Assembly: GCF_016808335.1 (NCBI RefSeq)
Contig: NC_053141.1
Location: 7,678,797 to 7,742,796, forward strand
Length of the DNA stretch: 64,000 bases
Direction of reading: 5' to 3'
Source of the DNA: Panicum virgatum
Taxonomy: Eukaryota > Streptophyta > Magnoliopsida > Poales > Poaceae
A program made the translations under genes and the position numbers. Shown here piece after piece: positions 1-11,481 of this stretch. Position 1 is the first letter of the stretch. Each line of letters opens with the position of its first letter. Under the pieces are notes generated by a model. That model was given only the letters and a program-made list of their open reading frames with translations, did not search any database and was not told the DNA's origin.

Positions 1-1886
1 TGGATGTTTTCCAAAATTATAATCATGTCCTTTCACTCTCAAAACTAATTACAAATAAGCCCCTAGATCCTTATTTAACCCTAAACGCCTCCCCGACCTA
101 TCATTTCATGCACAAAAAATTCTCCAATCACCCCGAAACTTTACCACGTCATTTCTAATATATTTTCAGCCGTACCATTAGAAAATCTCCCAAAAATATT
201 ATTCCCATATCCATATATTAACCTTCTCCGATTCGAGCTCAACGATAAAACATTTATTTCTTTTTGTTTATTGTGTGTTTGTTTGTGTGTGCCGTAGATA
301 CCGATGCGAATGAGGGAGAACCCGTCAAGGAGTTCGCCAAGCAGTATCGCGAGCCGGAGCCTGAAGAACCGTACTGCGAGCAAGAACTCCCGGAAGGCTT
401 CGAAGACGGCAAGTTCAATCTCATCCTTTGATTACATATTTAACCCAGTTTTATAAACACAACCTATCGGCTATTTTACATACTTGCATATGTTTTGATT
501 GCTAAAAACATAGTTGGATAGCCACCCCTTGATTTGTTATAACCATTCCTTGACCACCTAGATTAATATCTAAATACGAGTTAATCTATTTGGATGTTAA
601 TCGCTGCTAGAATGCCACTTAGGATCTTGTGCTCATTTTAATTACACTAAAAAATGGTTACAACCTGTTTTATAAAAAGGAAAATGTGTGAGTTTTGTGA
701 AAGGTAAGTGGGTTATAAAAGAATAGAATTGTTAAGATGGGATGGGTGGATGGCATTTCTGTGTGAACTGTCATATAGGAGGCTCGTACCTTTATGGTTG
801 AGCAAGAAGGTTGGGAGATATCAATCCCGTCATAATTAAGGACCGAGTTGATGTGTCATCTTGCCTAACTCAACTATCGTGCAAACCACTTGACCATTGT
901 GTGTGGCAACGGCTTAGCATAAACCCCACTAGTTAGTCTGATAGCTATCAGTAGAGCTGAGAGCAACGGGTGACCAAGGAGAAGGGATAAGGTCGTGGTG
1001 ACTTATGCCCCGGTTAAACCTCAGTAAAGGTCAATGGCCGCTTGGTGAAGTCCGTGTTGGTTAGTTAGGTCTAGCTAAGGTGGGTAATGACTTTGTTGGG
1101 ATCTACACCGACACTAAGGTGATCGTGCTGTGGTACCCCACTTGTGGGTAAAGTTGCACACCTCTGCAGAGTGTAAAACCTGTTCAAATAGCCGTGCCCA
1201 CGATATTGGGCGCGTTACGGTTTGGTCATACAACTAGACTTTTGGGAGGGATGTTTCCGTGGTGTGAGTTGTTTTGGGAAGGTGTCTGGCAGTTGTGCCG
1301 TGAGCTACTGCGGATGGGGAGTCCAGTATCAATAAAACTTGGATCCTTTGCGTAGGATCAACCCCACTCCTTATTCGGTTAAGTAAGAAACTGTTTTAAG
1401 AAAACTCTTTTCGAAAATAAACCCTTACATGTATAAAATCTAGCTTTACCGCAAATAACCCTCAGCCTTATCCTTGATTTATCCTGTGCATATCTGTGTT
1501 ACCCCCTCCGTGGATGGGGTTGAACTTGTTGAGTACTTTCGTACTCACCCGATATATATTTGTGGTTTTTCTTCAGAAGAAGATCCGGACTTCGTAATTG
1601 AAGACGTTGAGTAGAGGTTGCGTCCGCGCCCAACCTTGCCTGTGGTGTTGGCCCTCTGCAAGATGCTTTTGCTAGCGTATTACTCGGAGCCCGAGCTGGA
1701 AACCGTCTAGGTCGTGCTTTGGTGTATCACCGTAGCTGTTTTATTACTTATTATCGTTTGTATCGAGTGTCCGCCTCCTCGGAGGTTTGTACGGTGACTG
1801 AACCATCTGTTGAATAAATATGTTATCAGTCTCCTGAGAATAATATTTGTATCACATTTAGTCTCTATTTATGTGGGGACGCCTCA
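1..1886 (+). mobile_element. Long LTR-like repeat, 5' part cut by window edge
   Basis: This stretch is the same repeat family as 21643-24612. Shared blocks are the short exon near 300-408, the line ending in GAGTACTTTCGTACTCACCC near 1530, the terminal exon at 1577-1614 and a tail ending in GGGGACGCCTCA at 1886. The second copy has TG...CA ends and a 5-bp target duplication, which points to a solo LTR of more than 2 kb or a non-autonomous LTR element. Here the 5' end lies outside the window, so no duplication can be checked. Long LTRs of this kind are known in grass chromoviruses; that assignment is an inference. Apart from the micro-ORF, no coding sequence is seen. Confidence 0.6.
298..1614 (+). 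CDS. Conserved spliced acidic micro-ORF inside long LTR, partial
   Basis: Two exons are proposed, 298-408 and 1577-1614. The first follows a pyrimidine-rich tract ending in GTAG, enters in phase 2 and reads ...EPVKEF..QYREPEPEEPY..., then ends at a GC-type donor (G followed by GCAAGT). The second exon follows CTTCAG and reads EEDPDFVIEDVE and then a stop. The copy at 23427-24362 has the same splice sites, phases and a 9-nt length difference in the first exon, with the frame kept. No initiator methionine was found, so an upstream exon must exist outside the window or the ORF starts elsewhere. Function is unknown; the product would be short and strongly acidic. The exon model is an inference from comparing two copies. 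Confidence 0.45.
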
Positions 1887-2590
1887 GCTTCGCAATGCAA
1901 CCACAGTTGAGGCAGTCGTCTGCTAGATTGCACTGTTTGAAGCCTTCTCCTCCTCCAGACCCGTAACGAGAACATGATGCTTGCTTTTGTTTTGTGCCCG
2001 CTCTACTGCCATTTGCATGAGTTCGAGCGCCATTAAACAGCTCATGCCGAAACGGGCGGAGGAGAGAAAGTGCGCCCGTGTATGCCCGCGGGCCGTCAGC
2101 AACATATAAAATAGATAATAAGCTACAAAGACTCAAAAGATAAGGAATCCATGTACGATGATGTTTGTTTGTGCTTCAGCACGAGATGAGTTTTTCAAAC
2201 CTAATCAATACATAATTAGATATTATTTGTCAAGTAACAATAAAATGTGTTACAATATCGAAATTCAAATTTTTCATGAACTCAATACACCCTAAGGGCG
2301 TACACCCACGACGCATTTTCCGACAGAAAATTAAAGGAGGCACTGCATGGCCATACACATGCATCTCAATCAAAACATCCATATCAGCAGTCATCCAAAG
2401 ATCGCCTTCGTGCTTGATCATCATAGTTTCAATTCTTGCTAACATGAAATCTAAAATTTATGCCGGGGGCCTTATTGCAATAATTTTATAATTAACTTCA
2501 CAAACGTTGCGCGAGCAAGAGAGCAGCGCATCCGATGCTTCTTGCATCCACGTGGCACACAGGACTTCGCATCCTGTACTTCACATCCAC
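1887..2590. other. 3' flank of P450 copy A, no gene seen
   Basis: No convincing gene. The part near 2275-2400 (motif GGGCGTACACCCACGACGCA) is repeated near 16490-16600. The part near 2430-2510 is the reverse complement of 40840-40900 downstream of P450 copy D. This is consistent with both being the old 3' flank of the P450 unit. The minus-strand ORF across 1858-2136 has a cysteine-containing tail but no recognisable family. Confidence 0.5.
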
Positions 2591-4221
2591 CTAGACGCCG
2601 GGCACAGGAACGCGAAGGATGGGGCGGAGCAGGAGCCTGGATTTCCGGTGCGCGGTGATGCCGAACGCCTCGGTCATGTCGAGCTTGGCGCCGCCGGGCA
2701 CCTCCCAGTCGAAGTGGAAGAGGAGGCTGGCGAGCGCGAGCTCCATGTTGGCCAGCCCGAACCCCAGGCCAGGGCACATCCTCCGCCCGGCCCCGAACGG
2801 CAGGAGCTCGTAGTCGGTGCCCTTGAAATCCGCCGCGCTTCCGCCGCCGGCCTCGAACCGCTCCGGCCGGAACGCGTCGGGGTCTCCCGGCCAGTAGCGC
2901 TAGTCGCGGCCCAGCGCCCAGGCGTTCACCATCACCGTGATGCCCTGCGGCACGTCGTAGCCCAGCACGCGGCAGGGTTCTTGGCACGCCTGCGGGATCA
3001 GGAACGGCAGCGGCGTGTGCAGCCGGAGCGTCTCGCGGATGACGAGGGGCAGGTACTGGAGCCCCGCCTCCACGAGCTTCTCCTCCCGCACCGACCCGTG
3101 CGCGGCGAAGGCACGTCGCACCTCACCTCCGCCGTCGCCCGCTCCATGACCTTGGGGTTCTGGACGAGCTCCGCCATGGCCCACTCCAGCGTCGGCGCTG
3201 TCGTCTCGCTGCCGGCGAAGATGTCCTGCGAGCAATCATACGGAGTGTCGATCTCTAAGTAATCGGTACAGAACTAACGGATCAGATTGAATTGATTGAT
3301 GAGTTGAAGATTGCTTACAGTGATGGCGACTTTGATGACGTCCGTGTCGAGTGGGATCGGCAGCTCACCATCCTTCTGTACCTTGAGCAGCACGTCGAGG
3401 AGGTCTTCGACCTCGCCGCCGTCGCCACGCTCCATCCTCTCCAGGTGGTCCTTGATGATTTCGTCGAGGATCCCGAACGAGGTTTGACGGATCTCCTCGC
3501 TGCGGCGCACGGCGCTGCTGAGCCAGCGGACGATCCGGGATGACGGCCACAGGTCGGCTGGGTTGAACCCGGCGGCGAGCACGATGGCTTCGTCGAGCGC
3601 CCGCAGCAAGACCTCGCGGTCCTTGATCCGGTCGCCCATCGCAGCGCGCATCGTGGTGTCCGTGATGAGCTCGGACAGCCGCTCGCGCATGTTCACGGCG
3701 CGAGACTCCGCCGCCGCGGCGGCGCACACGCGCAGCATGACGGCAGCCTCCTCCTCGCGGACGGCGCGGAAGGAGTTGACGCGGCGCGCGCTGAGGAGCT
3801 TGGTGATGGTGATCCGGCGGAGCTGCCGCCAGTGGGCCCCGTAGGGCGCCATGATGATCCCCCGGCCGCCGTCGGTGAGCGCCCGCATGGTGGGGCTCAT
3901 CGGCCGCGTCGCGAACACCGCGTCGTGCGTTCTCATCACCTCCCGCGCCGCCTCCCGGGACGACACCACCAGCGTGGGCACCTCGCCGAGCTGGAGCAGC
4001 ATGAGCGGCCCGTGGCGCCTAGCGAGGTCACGCATCGCGTGGTGCGGGAGCTTGCCGATCATGTGGTGCAGGCTGCCGATGATTGGCAGCTGCCATGGCC
4101 CCGGTGGCAGCCGCAGGCCGTGCTCGGGCGCCGCGGCGGAGCGCCGGCGCTTGGCGAGCAAGATGACGAGCAGCGAGACGAGAGCTAATACGAGGTAGAG
4201 GCAGTGCTGGTGGTCTTCCAT
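2591..4221 (-). pseudogene. Cytochrome P450 (CYP71 clan) copy A, disrupted
   Basis: Exon 1 is 4221-3319 (301 codons, intact: membrane anchor, LPPGPW hinge, C-helix WRQLRR) and exon 2 is 3225-2591, separated by a 93-bp GT-AG intron. The start is the ATG of MEDHQ; the in-frame codon 15 nt upstream is TTG. Compared with intact copy C, exon 2 carries a 5-bp tandem duplication (AGGTG, near 3118-3130) just after residue 335. This throws the ExxR, PERF and heme-cysteine region out of frame. Independently, GAG for residue 408 has become TAG at 2900-2902. Either lesion alone would abolish the enzyme. CYP71 proteins are ER-anchored mono-oxygenases, often of specialised metabolism; the substrate cannot be told from sequence. 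Confidence 0.93.
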
Positions 4222-5275
4222 TGGTGTTGCTCCCAATGCAAGCTCCTGGTGATTGGTGTGGCTTTGCTAGCTTAGTAAGCTGCAACTTAAATAGCAGAGC
4301 AGTGAGTGGTGGTTCTCCGTAACCTAAAATAATAAGCACTGAGGCTAAATTGTTTATTGGTGATTGTTTGCCAGGTGGTTACGTGGAAGTAGCAGTGTGC
4401 ACCCAACTCCAGCTATCTTGGGGTCAAACCATGTGCGCTCCCGGCACGTTGATTGCCTCGGAATAACCGCCAGCATGTGACTTCATGCGACGACCGACGA
4501 GTCAAACGTCGAGACGGTGGTCGGGAATATTTCTACAGAAAAAATATATTTCCTGATTTTATATGGCCAATTACAACCAACTGTAGACAAGGACTACCTA
4601 GCAGCCTCCCTTAATTTCAACATTTTTAGATTCGCATTGTTCTCGAAATTCTCTAATAACAGTATAGGTAATGATTTCGTGAAGCCATCAGGAAGCCATG
4701 TGCTCAAATTTTAGATTTTTGTGAGAAACTCGTTTAAGGATTGAAGCCAAATTTCAGAATTGAAGCCACATACGAAGCTTATGTCGGTTGGGCCGAACCA
4801 GTGGTCGGCCAAACCAGCACCGACTCCGTTTCCACTACCCTTCGGTCAAAACCTTGTGTGACGATGGCATAAGGTGTCCTTTTCCCATGCTGTCATTCCA
4901 CTACATTTTTCAATTTTCGGTGGATGACAAACAATCGATTGAAGAAGATGAAGAGAGAACTCTTCGATGTAATTTTATTTTCTTTATGTCGTTGTCCTTC
5001 TTTTATGCCACCAATTATTTACTTGATATGAATCAGATATGAGACACCTTATTGATGTCTTTCTGAAAAAATAAAGAAGTCGGCGAAGATGAGGGAAGTA
5101 CGTATCTTTGCTGCCACGTATGCCCAATAATAATTTTGGCTTAGAAGTCACGGGCACGTATAAAGAGAATATTCTTGCTGCTGTCTTGTGCATCATGTTG
5201 TACGTATACTTCTGATATACACGGCAGCTTCTTAACGCCCCGGCTCGAATGAGGAAATTGTTTGAGCTGGCTTCT
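4222..5275 (-). promoter_or_regulatory. Upstream region of P450 copy A, TATA-like box at 4287-4294
   Basis: On the minus strand a CTATTTAAG box lies about 66-73 bp upstream of the ATG, in the same place as in copies B (30253-30260) and C (61350-61357). The whole upstream flank aligns with B and C until 5275, where the CACTA-1 terminus begins. Regulation beyond the TATA-like box cannot be read from the sequence. Confidence 0.5.
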
Positions 5276-5289
5276 CACTATGTAAGAAA

Positions 5290-5860
5290 GGCTTATAGGA
5301 GACGCGTGTTAACTCCTATAGGAGACGCGGTTCACTTGCGTCTCCAAATTTGCGTCTCCGATGTGAACCAATAGGAGACGCAGTTCGACTCGTCTCCTAT
5401 AGGTTTAAGAATAAAATAGTGTCTCCCATACTTATTAAAGGGGACGCGTATAACCGCGCCTCCAAAATATTTCATACAACGTCTCCACTGAATAGTTTCT
5501 CAGACGCGGAACAACAACCCGGTCTCCAATGACTGCTAATGTAGGAGACGCGTGTCTTAAACCGCGTCTCCTATAATAGTTTAAGCAGGAGACGCGTATA
5601 AGAATCCGCGTCTCCTAAGTGGGTGCTTATAGGAGACCCTGTTATATTGCGTCTCCTAACTTTCTCAATCCTCGTCTCATGTTTTAGAGATAGAAAACAC
5701 GGCTTGTATGCAGTGTCTCCTTTATAGGTTGTAATGACAGACTCGTTTTTCTGACACGCGTCTCCTTTGTGTGTGATTGTAGGAGACGTTGATTTTGTCA
5801 CACGTCTCCTTTCTGCCTGTTATAGGAGACACAGTTTGTCACCATTCCGCGTCTCCTATG
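5290..5860. repeat. CACTA-1 subterminal repeat array
   Basis: Many copies of a short motif, ATAGGAGACGCG and its reverse complement CGCGTCTCCT, are packed into about 570 bp next to the CACTATG terminus. In En/Spm-type elements such subterminal motifs are the binding sites of the TNPA-like protein. Several copies are degenerate. Confidence 0.75.
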
Positions 5861-6559
5861 GCCCATTGCGGCTCTCTCTCAGTTTTAGCACACACACACA
5901 CAGAAATTCCCAGCTAACAGATATGCTCAAACATTACAGGTAGAAGATTAAGCATTCAACATTCAGATATCACAAGTTCAAGATTCAACATTCGACAAGC
6001 ATTTACAAGATCAACATTCAACAAGCAGTTACAAGCAGGTACAAGACCGTCAACAGTTTCAAGACCACCAATAGTTTCACAAGAACTAATTTTGCAGTGT
6101 TGTCAGTTCATCTAAGACCATGAAAACAAGTTTGTCTAAGCATGATTAGGCGCTGGATTATTGCAGTGGAACTCTCCCTTCTTCGAGATCACCTGATCCA
6201 TGATGAAGGAGGACAACTTTTCTCGAATGGGGTGCAAATCATCATGGTTGAGGGGGGTTGTCGGCACTTCGAACTCCTGCATTGGAAGCACAAATTCAGC
6301 AAGGAATTAGCAACTTGCAGAGATAAAATAGCCATCATAGAGTATATATATTTGACTACCATTAAGCCTCTCAAAGCAAAAAAGGAAAAGGAGCAATCCA
6401 AACTGATGTAACCCTCTAACTATTTGCTCAAAAAGCAGCAGAATTTCAAAAAAAACTAATCTCCAACAGGCCAACATAATACAGCTATCATGTCAGTCAT
6501 GCCATTTTTAAGAATAACCATCCATATTTCAATTTTAAGTCATGGAAAAAAGGAGCCAT

Positions 6560-8690
6560 CACTTGGGAGATATACCTCAGGGTCCTTGGTCATACTTAGT
6601 AATTCCATTGCTTTGACCATGTGAAGGACAACATAAAAGCCACATGCGTTGCCGGGAGGTTGCTGGTGGCACTGCAAAAAAGCAATAAATAGACCAAATA
6701 AAAATAGTGAGAAGAAAGAAACTACACAGCTTCATTACTAGCTTTCACAGCAATGTATACCATACCGGGAACTTTGTGACATGTTCCAAGCTCCAGCTGC
6801 AGTCCATCTTCTTCAGTGTGAAGTATGAAAGAAAAGCCCTACAAGAACACAGTCACACAACCATGGAACATTTTATTAGGGTATAGAGATTATTTTGGGA
6901 ATTAGTTGAAGGTTATGGAAGAACTCACTCATTAATGACCTCTTTAAGCACACTATAATCCCGCGCATTGGACCTTTGAGAATCAAAGTACAAAGCCTTG
7001 TTCCACTTTGGAATGATAACCACTAGAATCCAGTGGCCACCTGTGTTATGTGCAAACATTATAAGTTTTTTCCTAGCAAATTTGTGCAAGGCCTTTCCCA
7101 AATACTCCACCACATAAGATCGGTCTTGATCCATGGTACTCATGCTCATCAGCTCTGGATAAGCCCACAGGCACGGACTTTTCCCTTGTTTCCACAATCA
7201 TGTTCCTAGTTAAGAAAAAAATAGTGCCTAGACAACAAATGAACAAATGAACTAAAAATTTGTGAGAATCAGATTAGAGTAACTTACAGCGTGAAGATAC
7301 GGAGTAAAGACACATCCAGCCCATCGAGATTGAAGAGGTCATATAAGTCATTGAAACAAAGAAGAAAATACTCGTTGCTATCTTGTCGCTGAAAATGGTT
7401 ACGCTTGTACTGGACCACTACATCTATCTGTTTTGCTACACAACCTTTCATGTAGTACTTATGGAGTGCATTGGTTGCAGGTCCGGCGCTCTCAAGTTGA
7501 GCAGCTGTCAACATTGGCTATCCATATTTGTAATGTGGGTTGGCCTTAGTCCATGCCTGTGCTATTCCTTTCTGCTTAGGCTGCTTCTTATTCTCAGTCA
7601 TTTTCTTTTTCTCTGCCCTAGTGTTGGCAGCAACCTTCTTTTCTCCACTAGCTGCATTTACTGCTGCACTCTTGGCTGCAGCAGTGTTGGGAGCACTCTT
7701 GGTAGCCTCTTTCTTGTCTGTAGTAGCTGCATTTTCTGCTACACCCTTGGCTGTAACAGTGTTGGGAGCACTCTTGGCAGCAACATTCTTTGGATCGGCT
7801 TTAGCTGTGTCAGTCTTGGGAGCATTATTGGTTGCAGCAGTGACCAGAGCAGTCTTGGGAGCACCAGCAGATTCATCAGTTTCCTTTGATGGCATAATGG
7901 TCTTGGCTGCATCTGATGCACTCCTCTTGTTTCCTTTTGCCACAGTTTGTGAAGAAATCTGCTTTGACCTTAACACAATATCACGCCATCGCCACTGTAT
8001 CCTTTAGAAGACAGCTTCTCCAATAGTTGAGATCTCATCATTAGGAGGGAATGGAAGCACAATATCAGGCCACTCGGCTACAAATTCGACTTTGACCACT
8101 GCACATTGTGCATTAATCGGAACTGTATGTAGCTCAAGTTGTCTTGGATAAACCGTACCCCATGCAACCTCAGATCGGTGACCACCAACAGTACGCATTA
8201 GGGCACATGGTGTGGGATCACTCAAGCCACTTATAGTTTCATGATCTATGTCCATCCGGTCTGGAATTTCATCTTCATGTTCATTTCAATTTCCATCTCC
8301 ATCTTCCTAGTCTGAAGGACCACCATTGTGCTGTTTAGCAACCTCAGAGGCAGATGCACAGCTGCTCCTCCATCCGGGTGCGGGGCTTGTGTTCCTAGAA
8401 AGTGGCACAATCTGCGTACCCTGTGCTACAAGCATGGAGAGGATATCCTTGGTCAGCTCAGCCTTGAGTTCTTCCTTCATTGTCTCCTTCATTGCCAGCA
8501 AGTCTGCTGAGCTGATCTTTCTTCTCTTTCTGTACATATCCGAGTGCTCAGGCCATGCTTCCTTCCAGCCAGTGTAGCTGGACACACCCCGCACGCATCC
8601 AGGTTGCTCGAGGCCCAAGCATTGAGTAAGCACATCATTCTCCCTGATCCAAGTGAGACCTGAAGATTCCATATTTGCTTGCTTCTCTTT
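6560..8690 (-). pseudogene. CACTA-1 TNP1-like / Ulp1 (C48) protease-like region
   Basis: Read on the minus strand. 8672-8307 holds the QPGCVRGVSSYTGWKEAWPE stretch typical of plant CACTA second proteins. 8255-8004 holds a beta-rich domain ending in PNDEISTIGEAVF. 7976-7518 is an Ala/Lys/Thr-rich low-complexity linker. 7514-7284 ends with LFNLDGLDVSLLRIFTL. Then come exons with an Ulp1 cysteine-protease-like triad: His in TGGHWILVVI and Asp in YFDSQ (within 7197-6925), and Cys in PPGNACGFYVVLHM (near 6640). So all three catalytic positions are present. Function in transposition is unknown; the domain is widespread in plant CACTA and MULE proteins. Exon borders were not resolved in full, and the segment is fused to a truncated TNP2. 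Confidence 0.7.
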
Positions 8691-8696
8691 GATTTC

Positions 8697-9632
8697 TTAT
8701 GAAAGTCTCCTAGTTGCATCTGTCTTCCAATCAATAGTAGCAACACCTTCTGATATCACCAGCTTACTTCTTGCTCGCAGCCAATTCCGTGTTCGACATT
8801 TAGTGAGATCTGCATGGTCACCACGGAATAGGACGCAGTCGTTCTTACAAGCATGGATTTTCTCAACTTTCATCCCCAAAGGGCAAATAGTCTGCTTCGG
8901 CTCATAAGTGGTCTTGGGTATCTCATTCGCCTCCAGAAGCATGTCGCTTAGCAAATCTAACAATGCCTTGATGCCGCGATCAGTCTAGTGATGTGTGGCC
9001 TTTAGCTGTTGAAGTTTAAGTGATGTGAAGAGTTTTGACCACTACTCTTTGCAACCTGGATAGAGTGGGGTCTTCATATCTCTCACCATCTTTTCCAATT
9101 TCCCAAAATCCCCAATACTGTACCCATCATATGACATTGCATCACGCACCATCTCCTCCATTTTGTCATCTATGCTAGCATAATTGTCACCAATATCAAC
9201 AACCTCATCCTCACTCATATCATGTCCTGCTGCTGTCTCATTATTGTCACAGTCTGCTTCATCATTCTGGTAGGTTGGATTGTCAGGGAGCCTTTCATCG
9301 CCATCCAGGCTAGCGGTTTGCTGACTAGCAGAGATTTCTTCACCCATAAGATCACCGCACTGCAGATCTCGATCATTAACACCATCCTCTCCATGCTGGT
9401 TCCAACACAAGTAGTCACTCATGAATCCCCGAATGATCAGATGAGCCTGCGCATGCAATGAACTTGGGAACTTTCTCTCATTCTGACAATCAATGCATGG
9501 GCAACAAATGGCAGACATGCGCCGATCCAACTTGTCCGCATCTGCTGCGGCAATGAATGTCTTTATACCACTTAAATACTCTTCACAGAGACGGTTCTCG
9601 AGATACATCCACCTCCTGTCTGCCATCTGCAT
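8697..9632 (-). pseudogene. CACTA-1 TNP2 transposase, N-terminal fragment
   Basis: It starts MQMADRRWMY, the transposase-associated domain, with the CCPCIDCQN cysteine cluster at about residues 43-51. An acidic stretch follows, then TTYEPKQTICPLGMKVEKIHACKNDCVLFRGD (split by deletions and stops), which is characteristic of TNP2. In-frame stops occur at 9042-9044 and 8985-8987. After LTKCRT the sequence jumps to WLRARSKLVISEGVATIDW, which belongs to the second protein. The whole catalytic transposase_21 region is therefore missing. It is an internal-deletion derivative. Confidence 0.8.
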
Positions 9633-10153
9633 TGTTAAGCAAGAAAATTATCAATATCCAAGCAAAATGAATACAAGTCATGGCAATATTGAAATACTTA
9701 TAACAACACCGAAAGACATACAAAAACATGAACAATTAAATTAATGACTTGCCTAAAACTGCATTTGGACCTCCATTAAGACAAGAAAAGCCTCACCTTC
9801 GGCCTCCAAAACACCTGCTGGCCGGCGGGCTCAAATTATGCTCAATGGATCATCAATTTCTCTCTGCACGCACACACAAAGGAATGAAATTTAGCACGCA
9901 CACACAAAAAATATGCATTGTCAAGCATCATAGAGAGCTATAGCACAAAGCTCACCTTTTGGAAACCACCCATGGCGGAGCAGGATGGTCGGGCCGGCCA
10001 GGATGCTGGCAGTGGTGCATGCGGCGGATGGTGGCGCGGGCCGGAGGCGTGTACGGAGCAGGATGGACGTGAAGAATTCAAAGGCGCCGAGATAAACGTG
10101 AAGAGTGTAGTTATTGCACGTTGCGTTCTCCCCGACGACTGATGGTACAATAA

Positions 10154-10348
10154 AGCCAGTCTCAATGGGGTTTTATGGAAAGTTTCATGACATTAAATAT
10201 CATCAATTTTGCTGACATGGTTAGGTGAGAGAAGGATGTAGTTTTATAGAATGCGAGGAGAGTTTCATCACCATAAAACTCATCTGGCACGGTTACCTAA
10301 CTTCCAGTCTAGATATCTGTGTCTATGAAACTCCCACTGAGACTGGCC
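10154..10348. mobile_element. Ping/mPing-like Harbinger MITE, 195 bp, TAA target duplication
   Basis: The empty site is visible in copy B: ACAATAATCGCAC at 31840. Here a 195-bp insert sits between two TAA copies (10151-10153 and 10349-10351). Its ends are inverted: AGCCAGTCTCAATGGGG on the left and CCCACTGAGACTGGCC on the right. The consensus GGCCAGTCTCAATGGG closely resembles the known mPing/Ping terminus GGCCAGTCACAATGG, and TAA is the PIF/Harbinger target duplication. No coding capacity. Confidence 0.88.
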
Positions 10349-10758
10349 TAATCGCACAAAGCAGCAGCAGGTCAATACAGAAAAGAAGAAAACGATTTAG
10401 AAGTCCTCGGCCTGGAGGGAGCCTATTCGATAGACGTAGCAAAAGCTTGGTAAATTTCACAATTAACTGTTCATTTTTGGCTTGGGTAATCACACTTTGG
10501 CAAATCTCCTTCCACTCTCGCTGCGTCCCCTGCTTAAATGTTGATCCGGTGGTCCAGATTAAACTTTACACAGAGAAGTTGGTTATGTAGATATATATCG
10601 CTGGAAGATTTCAAAGTCTACGGGAGGCCACTGCTATACTGTTTCTGTTTGCTCGCGAACGGAAGGTTGCCACCTTCCTGCCACCATGTAGTGCTTGGCT
10701 GCTTGCGTTGCCTTCTCTTTACGCGTGCGGAGTGCTGGCGTGTGCTTCCTCTCGATGA

Positions 10759-11002
10759 TGCCTTATTTAGATGCATAAAATTTTGGGTGTAAAGTATTGT
10801 AACACTTTCGTTTGTATTTGATAATTATTGTCCTGCCATGGATTAACTAGGCTCAAAAGATTCATCTTGTAAATTATAGACAAACTGTATAATTAGTTAT
10901 TTTATTTAGCTACATTTAATACTTCATGCATGCGTTAAAAGATTCGATGTGATGAAAAATTTCGTAAAGTTTTGAAATTTCGAAGAGAACTAAACAAGAC
11001 CT
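10759..11002. mobile_element. Tourist-like MITE, about 244 bp
   Basis: This segment is absent from the matching B and C flanks. It begins GCCTTATTTAGATGCATAAA and ends GAACTAAACAAGACC, so the ends are imperfectly inverted (CCTTGTTTAG type). Internal text such as GGCTCAAAAGATTC and TTCATGCATGCGTTAAAAGA belongs to a MITE family very common in grass genomes. The exact target duplication is unclear. Confidence 0.7.
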
Positions 11003-11105
11003 GAATATCCTATGTGTCATCAGTGCGACAGTGCCTGCAAAACTAATCGCCACCGCAGTGGCGGAGCTGGTGAATATCCACGGCTAGGGCGATCAAACTC
11101 ATGTC

Positions 11106-11481
11106 CAGCCACGTATAAATAGTTAAAACTAACAGTAACCTGAGCTATGTGCGGGCTAGCAAACTCAAACTAATTCTGCTCACAAAAAAATACAACACAC
11201 ATGGTAGAATTATTCCTAAACGATACATGCTCTCGATGTCCAAGTAAATTGCTTCAAGTTATTTGTGTTGTAAAGTATTTTTGTCATCAAATACAAGATC
11301 TTTGTTGCTATCGAAAATCCTCTCTCCAATTTCTGCCGGTTCATGTTCAATTTGGAATATTATTACAAAAATATTACAGGTGCGTGGGACGGTAGCGAGC
11401 ACGTTGCCAAGCAGACTGGGCTGCGATGTAGCCAGGCCTTCGCTGCTGCTGTGCTCGGCCATGTCTAGGGCAGGTCACGGA
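11106..11481. other. No gene seen; left flank of MULE
   Basis: Unique-looking sequence without a supported feature. Its last 10 bases (AGGTCACGGA, 11472-11481) are the left copy of the MULE target duplication. Confidence 0.5.

Larger units (their letters stand above)
5276..10048 (-). mobile_element. CACTA-1, En/Spm-type DNA transposon, one end missing
   Basis: The left terminus is CACTATGTAAGAAAGG at 5276, followed by a dense array of GGAGACGCG subterminal motifs. All genes read leftwards: a TNP2 N-terminus (9632-8697), then a TNP1-like part and an Ulp1-like domain (about 8690-6560). The element interrupts the P450 copy A upstream flank: sequence matching B up to about 31230 stops at 5275, and sequence matching B from about 31740 resumes near 10049. 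No matching right terminus (a TAGTG end) is seen there, and about 500 bp of the flank is missing, so a deletion removed that end together with flank DNA. The element cannot be autonomous. Confidence 0.8.
10049..11105 (-). other. Distal upstream flank of P450 copy A, resumed after CACTA-1
   Basis: From about 10049 the sequence again matches the upstream flank of copies B (from about 31740) and C (from about 62750). It is broken by two MITEs, 10154-10348 and about 10759-11002, that B and C lack. No gene is seen. The match fades near 11105, within GGCTAGGGCGATCAAAC. Confidence 0.7.

Noticed and set aside
1858..2136. Minus-strand 92-residue ORF with cysteines, possible secreted peptide
   Set aside because: No recognisable family; the first residues overlap the long-LTR end, and no promoter or conserved copy was seen.
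2507..4198. Long plus-strand ORFs opposite P450 copies A, B and C (also 28619-30165 and 59611-61261)
   Set aside because: Antisense shadows of GC-rich P450 exons; they occur in every copy and carry no domain.
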